This document shows, piece by piece, positions 43,221 to 48,046 of a stretch of DNA of 48,046 nt. Position 1 is the first letter of the stretch; every line of letters begins with the position of its first letter. The notes under the pieces were generated by a model. That model did not search any database. It saw nothing but the letters and a program-made list of their open reading frames with translations, and had not been told where the DNA came from. The DNA comes from an uncultured Pseudomonadota bacterium. GTDB taxonomy: Bacteria; Pseudomonadota; Alphaproteobacteria; RF32; CAG-239. A program made the translations under genes and the position numbers. The stretch is from NCBI GenBank assembly GCA_902494875.1, contig CABUUO010000011.1, positions 1 through 48,046 on the forward strand. Reading direction: 5' to 3'.

Positions 43221-46200
43221 TTGAGTGGAAAAATACTAAATATAGCAGGGCTTTCTCTTCCTGAAAACGAAAAGAAACGACAAGCAATTGACCCTCTTCG
43301 AGGGTATGCATATCAAATCCATCAAACAGCTTCGGCATGGATAGATTTGTCTGATAATGAAGAATTGTATCTTGAAATTGCAGAAGATTACGCAAAGATT
43401 TTGAAAACAAACAATGGAGTATTTAGAACTCTTGAAGCCACTCAAATAAAAGATACATCTGAATCTGGCTCTGTTACCTTGAATTCTAATGATGTAATAA
43501 ATGCTATAAAAAAGCTCTTTGATTTAAGAAGAGTAAATCCAAACAAAAACATAAAGATAAATTTTTTAACTACTTCCCCAATTGGTAAGGAAAAGGACAA
43601 TCCTCTACCAAACAAGAGAAAAGGGATAGAAATTTGGATATCTGCACAAGATAATGACATAGAAGAGCTTCGGTCTGCTCTAAAAGTACGTTTCAGTAAC
43701 AATATAGAATTTCTAGATTTTATAGAGAATTCCACGAGTTATGAATTAAAGAATTTCATACGTAGTCTAAACTTTATCTGTGGAGCTAAAAGCTATAATG
43801 ACATTATCAAAGAAAACAAAGAAAAGCTAGTAGCAATAAGAAGTCTCGTTAACTCAACACCCAAAGCTGCAAGAAAGAGTTATGATGTTTTAGTTTCTAA
43901 AATACTAAATCATATTATAACATCAGAGACAAGAATGCTAACCCGAAAAGACTTTATAGATTGCTTCCAAGAAGCTACAAGCTCAGATGTCCCATCTCAA
44001 GTCTTGGTTGATCTTGCATCTCAGGCTCAACAAGTAACAAAAGTCCGGCTAAAAGATGATGAACTCAGAAAATTGGCAGAAAAACTTTTATCAGCCTCTA
44101 AACCTTCAGATCTTTCATTATTGTTTAGCCATGTGCCATCCAATGTTTCAAATGCCCATAAAATGTTAAGTGGCTATAATCGTTTTGTAATAGAGAATAC
44201 AACCAATGAAAAAGAAATTCCCAATCGTTGTTTTATATCAGATGTTATTAAAGAACATAAACATAACTTGTTTTTCGCCCCTCCAGGCAGTGGAAAGACA
44301 TATTCTTTATGGCAAACAGCAAAAGATTTGCTCGAAACAAAAAATATTATCCCAATATTTCTTCCAATAGGAGGATTAAACACATGGGATGAAGTTTTAT
44401 CAATCTTAACAAATATATATCCTAAGCTTGATACCAATTCCGTCATGAATAATCCTAATGTCTGTTTGCTCTTGGACGGATGGTCTGAATTTGCAATAGG
44501 TCAATCAACATCAGAACGTCTAAAAGCTATACGTTCTTTGGGTGATATTAATGTAATCGCAAATACACGTTATATTGAAGCTAGCGATGCCAATTTCCAT
44601 GTATGGGAATTAGAACCTATAGATAAACCTACGATATTGAAAGTGTTAAAGCAAAGCAATATAAATGCTCCAGACAGTATCCTAGGTCTGCTAAATCTAC
44701 CGCTAACTCTTATATTATACATTTTTCTTGGTGGAGGCACCTCTCCAGGCGAATTATTACACAAATTTCAAAATCAACTGATAAATAAGCGATTCCCAGA
44801 AGGATTTGAAACAGCTCTTCACAATGCTGTTGCGTCAATGGTAATCTCAGGAGATCGTTCATATCTAAGTTTTATAACAGAACTCAAAAAGTGTGCAAAA
44901 AATACAAATATTTCTGAAGCAACGCACATGCTTGAACAGTTGGGAACTATTATTGAAAGAAATAAAAACGTTTTTCCTGTTCATGATCTCTATTGGAGTT
45001 GGTTAGGTGGAGTTGGAATATTTCAAAACAATAGATTAAAAGAGAGCGTTGTAAACCTCAGTACCCGAGAAAGCATAATGCTGGCTCAACAATCAGGAGA
45101 AAGAGCATCCGATGATGAAATTAAGGAAATTTCTGCTTTAGATATATCTTTAGCATCCAAGCTTAGTGAAAATAAAACGAATATCAATGTTAATCAACTT
45201 TTGGATAAAATGCTAAAAGATGAACGAATTGCTGTACGATATAGAGCAGCAGCATCAGTTATTGAAACGGGTAATGAAAAGTTTATCAAAAAGGCGCTGT
45301 CTGTTATTACCGAAATTTGTAAAGAAAAAATAACTCCTCAAAATATTTCAAACATCTTTTCTCCTGATAAATTGTTTTCTCTAAAAAACTATTTATCAGA
45401 GTTTGTTGATAAAGAGGGCGCTTGGCTATTATTTGATGCCTTGACAACATCTGGAACGTCCGAATGGCTTCCTTGGTTAGAACAAACTTTTGTAAATAAA
45501 CGCAATTTGCAAATAATAGGAATCGCTTTGGCGTGCACAAATAAGATACCGGAATGGTGTAAACCTCATTTATTTGATTTTATGAAAAAGTTTTCATACA
45601 AACTCAAATACTTGTTGAATCGTGAACCCAATATTGAGTTAGCACACTGGTTATCAGATAATTATGAGGTTTTAGTAAATGAAGGACAAAGCTCATGGTA
45701 CAATATAAACCAATACCTTGTGGCCAGTGGAGATAATCTTGCTTTTCAAAATTTATTAATTCGATTCCCTATTATGGATAATAAATCTAAAGAGTACTTA
45801 TGTTTTGCTATTACTAAACTAGGCGATCCATGGATTGCAGAGTTTCAAAAAATTGCCTTTTCAAAAAAGAAAGAGACCGGAGATCATTGTTATCATGAAC
45901 TAGAAAGAGCTTTTTCTCCCAAAATTGATGATAACACGGCAAGACAGTGGATTGAGAATGGTTATGATCAACAAGGGTGGCATGTCTTAGTAACTAGACA
46001 TGGAAATAATATCGTAGAAGAATTAGTAAATAAGCTTCCAATATCTTTCGGAGGAATACATTATATTTCGACTTTAAAAGCGATGAAATATTTAAAAGAA
46101 GCACCAGAAAGTATAATAAATGAAATATTTTCTCGCTTTGAAAGTCCCATGGAACCTATGGCTTTTGAAGATGCTTTGGTGGCGATAAGCCGGGTAAAAG

Positions 46201-46934
46201 CTACAGGATTTGCATCAATAGCTAATTTCTTTATGAGAAACCCTAACATACCAGCTTATCATGTAAGAAAGATAATTAAGCTTTACGAGGAATGGAAAGA
46301 TAAATATAAAATAGATTTGGAAATTAAAACACTTCATAGTAGTATACCTTTTAAAGATTACTTACTTATCTCCTGTTTTCAAAATAATCCCAATGACCCA
46401 TTCTTACCGGAAACTATAGCGGAAAGCTCTGATTACTCTATTCATATAGTTCTTAATATCTATAAAGAAGACGACATAAAGGCTAAAAACATTCTTGATA
46501 AAATAAAACCTCTTACAGAATATAATGATCAATTATTTGAAAGAATGATTAATAGCCGGATATTGGCTCCTTTAATAACAAAGGTCTTTGCAAAAGCATT
46601 AAACTTATTTCCATTAAAATCTATAAATAAAATGGAGCAGTCCCCAGAAATCAAATTTGAAGATTTATTGTATAGTTTTAGTAAAACAAGCAGTACTGAG
46701 CATAAGCCTATACATATTAAATTTTTGAATAAAGTCATAGCTTCAGAGTTAAATATTTGGCATTATCGCTATGTTGCAAACATGCTAAAAACATATTCTT
46801 ATTATGAGTTGCTTGATATATTAAACACAATCTATAATACTCAAGATGACAAAGTCTTATTATTTATTAGAGAACTAGAGATTATCCGTGGAGAACATTT
46901 GATAAATGAGAACGGCGAGTTTCTATCACGATAA
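43221..46934 (+). CDS. Cap4-like nuclease / STAND NTPase / HEAT-like repeat fusion (Avs-like immune receptor)
   Basis: A 1237-aa protein in three parts. Residues ~25-110 resemble the Cap4/DUF4297 dsDNA nuclease: RGYAYQIHQTASAW (27-40), LEIAEDYAKI with acidic E55/D56, and EATQIKDT, giving a Q-x-K core at 75-77. The middle (345-510) is a NACHT/STAND-type NTPase. It has Walker A APPGSGKT (353-360), Walker B LLLDGWSE (416-423), NVIANTRY (444-451) and the LNLPLTLILY helix (491-500) seen after the NTPase in STAND proteins. From ~640 to the end the protein is helical with HEAT-like units (for example DERIAVRYRAAASVIETGNE). This order matches antiviral STAND receptors: nuclease effector, switch, ligand sensor. 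No paralogous sensor motif can be read. The TTG start has AAGGT 8 nt upstream. Confidence 0.72.
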   Translation: MSGKILNIAGLSLPENEKKRQAIDPLRGYAYQIHQTASAWIDLSDNEELYLEIAEDYAKILKTNNGVFRTLEATQIKDTSESGSVTLNSNDVINAIKKLFDLRRVNPNKNIKINFLTTSPIGKEKDNPLPNKRKGIEIWISAQDNDIEELRSALKVRFSNNIEFLDFIENSTSYELKNFIRSLNFICGAKSYNDIIKENKEKLVAIRSLVNSTPKAARKSYDVLVSKILNHIITSETRMLTRKDFIDCFQEATSSDVPSQVLVDLASQAQQVTKVRLKDDELRKLAEKLLSASKPSDLSLLFSHVPSNVSNAHKMLSGYNRFVIENTTNEKEIPNRCFISDVIKEHKHNLFFAPPGSGKTYSLWQTAKDLLETKNIIPIFLPIGGLNTWDEVLSILTNIYPKLDTNSVMNNPNVCLLLDGWSEFAIGQSTSERLKAIRSLGDINVIANTRYIEASDANFHVWELEPIDKPTILKVLKQSNINAPDSILGLLNLPLTLILYIFLGGGTSPGELLHKFQNQLINKRFPEGFETALHNAVASMVISGDRSYLSFITELKKCAKNTNISEATHMLEQLGTIIERNKNVFPVHDLYWSWLGGVGIFQNNRLKESVVNLSTRESIMLAQQSGERASDDEIKEISALDISLASKLSENKTNINVNQLLDKMLKDERIAVRYRAAASVIETGNEKFIKKALSVITEICKEKITPQNISNIFSPDKLFSLKNYLSEFVDKEGAWLLFDALTTSGTSEWLPWLEQTFVNKRNLQIIGIALACTNKIPEWCKPHLFDFMKKFSYKLKYLLNREPNIELAHWLSDNYEVLVNEGQSSWYNINQYLVASGDNLAFQNLLIRFPIMDNKSKEYLCFAITKLGDPWIAEFQKIAFSKKKETGDHCYHELERAFSPKIDDNTARQWIENGYDQQGWHVLVTRHGNNIVEELVNKLPISFGGIHYISTLKAMKYLKEAPESIINEIFSRFESPMEPMAFEDALVAISRVKATGFASIANFFMRNPNIPAYHVRKIIKLYEEWKDKYKIDLEIKTLHSSIPFKDYLLISCFQNNPNDPFLPETIAESSDYSIHIVLNIYKEDDIKAKNILDKIKPLTEYNDQLFERMINSRILAPLITKVFAKALNLFPLKSINKMEQSPEIKFEDLLYSFSKTSSTEHKPIHIKFLNKVIASELNIWHYRYVANMLKTYSYYELLDILNTIYNTQDDKVLLFIRELEIIRGEHLINENGEFLSR

Positions 46935-47110
46935 TGAAGTTTTAACTACATAAAAAACAATAAGTCTTCAATTAGTTTTTCTCAGGCTTTGCAATCGGTG
47001 GATGATACTTCCTCTGTATTGATTTATAATCTTTATCAACCTCAAATACCTTTATATCTGCATTATATTCTATACCCGCGAATAAAAATACTTAGTCTCA
47101 TAACATCACC

Positions 47111-48046
47111 TCATCTCACATACCCCCAACACGATGAGGAAACGTCAATATTATTTAGAATAGTGCTTTTATTGATTATTTGATTGCCCCATTGGTCAAC
47201 ATCTTTAACAACGATGACATCCGCGCTGTTTTTTCCTTTTTTCAGGAACGTATATTGGATATCGCCGACAGTCAAAACAAGCGTGTCTGCGCCTTTTTTC
47301 ATAAACTGATAGTTGTCAGCAAAGGCAAAATCAGAATTAAGCATTGCCGCATTTTCCTTGAGAAACTGTACAAAGAAGATAATCGGACATTCATTAACCT
47401 TTACCCGCATAAAATCAGGAGCCGCCTGCTGCATTTTTCTTATAATCGGATTGTCCCCGGATAAAAGTGCCGCAATCTTTTTATTCATCTGATTTTGAGA
47501 GGAAATTTCGCTTTTTAATTCCTTAAATTTTTCTATTTTCGGCGTATTTTTCTCTTTTTGCCGCGCCACAGTTTGATAATCCGCAACAATACGGTTTCCG
47601 TCATTCTTATTAAAATATTCTCCGTTTTCACAAATCTGATAGACTTGGGTAAAATAGGCGATTATTTTATCACGCTTCCAGTATGCAACAGCGCTGTCAT
47701 TAGATTGTTCAGCAAAACCAGCAACAGTTAACCCCTTAGATATTTTACAGGCATCAAACTTTTCAGAACTTGCCAATACATCATCAAGAAGTTTCTCTTT
47801 CTTAATTAAATCATTCGTCTGCTCAATCTGTTCGGAGAGCTTCTGCATTTGTTTGGCATTCTCTTTCAGACATTTCTGATTTTCCGCCGCATAGAAAATA
47901 TCATAGCTTTCTTCCTTAAGCTGACGGCACGAGCGTATGAATACCTGTTCATCCAGAAGGCGGAATTCTGAAGAATCATTTAAGGAAACAAGATTACTCT
48001 GTTCTACTATCAGAGTACATCCGCCTATCAACAAAATCGCCAGCCA
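47111..48046 (-). CDS. Lipoprotein-like hypothetical, N-terminus beyond window
   Basis: The minus-strand frame is open to the window edge; the last visible residues before it are WLAILLIGGCTLIVEQ, a lipoprotein signal with lipobox IGGC, so the start lies beyond 48046. The visible part is about 311 residues. The mature protein has a coiled-coil-like region (LKENAKQMQKLSEQIEQTND LIKKEKLLDD) and strand-like ends (DTLVLTVGDIQYTFLKKGKN). No family recognised. Composition returns toward that of the resident chromosome. Confidence 0.65.
   Translation of the reverse strand, partial: WLAILLIGGCTLIVEQSNLVSLNDSSEFRLLDEQVFIRSCRQLKEESYDIFYAAENQKCLKENAKQMQKLSEQIEQTNDLIKKEKLLDDVLASSEKFDACKISKGLTVAGFAEQSNDSAVAYWKRDKIIAYFTQVYQICENGEYFNKNDGNRIVADYQTVARQKEKNTPKIEKFKELKSEISSQNQMNKKIAALLSGDNPIIRKMQQAAPDFMRVKVNECPIIFFVQFLKENAAMLNSDFAFADNYQFMKKGADTLVLTVGDIQYTFLKKGKNSADVIVVKDVDQWGNQIINKSTILNNIDVSSSCWGYVR

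Larger units (their letters stand above)
41027..46934. other. AT-rich accessory block (putative defence cassette)
   Basis: Codon use changes here: AAA, AAT, ATA, TTA and AGA dominate, unlike the neighbours, and both genes start or may start at TTG. No integrase or transposase is visible. The flanking genes (metallophosphoesterase, lipoprotein) are on minus while the cassette is on plus. The shift suggests horizontal acquisition. Confidence 0.65.

Noticed and set aside
46989..47183. Open frame of 64 codons after the STAND gene
   Set aside because: No ribosome site; it runs into the 3' end of the opposite-strand lipoprotein gene.
1..48046. CRISPR array, rRNA genes, complete insertion sequence
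   Set aside because: No regularly spaced repeats, no rRNA sequence and no transposase frame were seen in the window.

Overview
The window reads as chromosome of an alphaproteobacterium, probably an uncultured gut-type lineage. The support is gene content and order: tRNA-Tyr/tRNA-Gly/tuf, the DUF3576 lipoprotein next to leuS, the lptE-holA pair, rpmH-rnpA-yidD-yidC-engB, a YcgN-type protein, DUF3750 and an rsmB of the NusB-fused type. Coding density is high, many genes are followed by clear rho-independent hairpins, and most of the window has moderate GC. The species assignment is inference; no rRNA is present.

Layout. 1-376 (minus): start of tuf with tRNA-Gly and tRNA-Tyr. 584-8407 (plus): murQ, rlmB, then a periplasmic-binding-protein-like gene, an ABC ATPase and a giant permease/GldG-like/DUF4340 fusion, ending with a FieF-type cation exporter. 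8452-11696 (minus): an unknown gene and a membrane pyrophosphatase (hppA). 11926-16802: small lipoprotein, LysR regulator, DUF805 membrane protein, pirin, acidic small protein, HSL-family esterase and an orphan. 16894-17242: tRNA-Arg with a duplicated 3' end and terminator. 17410-25564 (plus): rpmB, dnaB, two tandem YcgN/YkgJ-like cysteine proteins with a YgjP-type metallopeptidase, a BAX-inhibitor-1 protein, then the rpmH-rnpA-yidD-yidC-engB operon. 25577-31960 (mostly minus): methyltransferase, a palindromic repeat element, holA, lptE, an inserted plus-strand orphan, leuS and a DUF3576 lipoprotein. 32088-37639 (plus): rsmB, two degenerate enzyme-like genes (PanE-like and MraY-like), a TPR protein and DUF3750. 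37671-40289 (minus): a PilT/DotB-like ATPase and a membrane metallophosphoesterase.

41027-46934 is a visibly AT-rich accessory block with different codon use. It holds the most interesting content: a two-gene cassette made of a stand-alone PD-(D/E)XK nuclease-like protein (488 aa) and a 1237-aa protein. The larger protein has a Cap4/DUF4297-like nuclease domain at its N-terminus, a NACHT/STAND-type P-loop NTPase in the middle and a long alpha-helical, HEAT-like C-terminal half. This is the architecture of antiviral STAND (Avs)-type immune receptors, here paired with a second nuclease. I infer an anti-phage or anti-plasmid system. A small Mrr-N-like protein sits at the left edge (40757-41026) and a truncated lipoprotein gene runs off the right end.

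Other points of note: a LeuRS that looks more clostridial/Bacteroidota-like than alphaproteobacterial, a palindromic repeat that reaches into the 3' end of holA, and an 85-bp near-perfect direct repeat at the tRNA-Arg 3' end that resembles an old attachment site.
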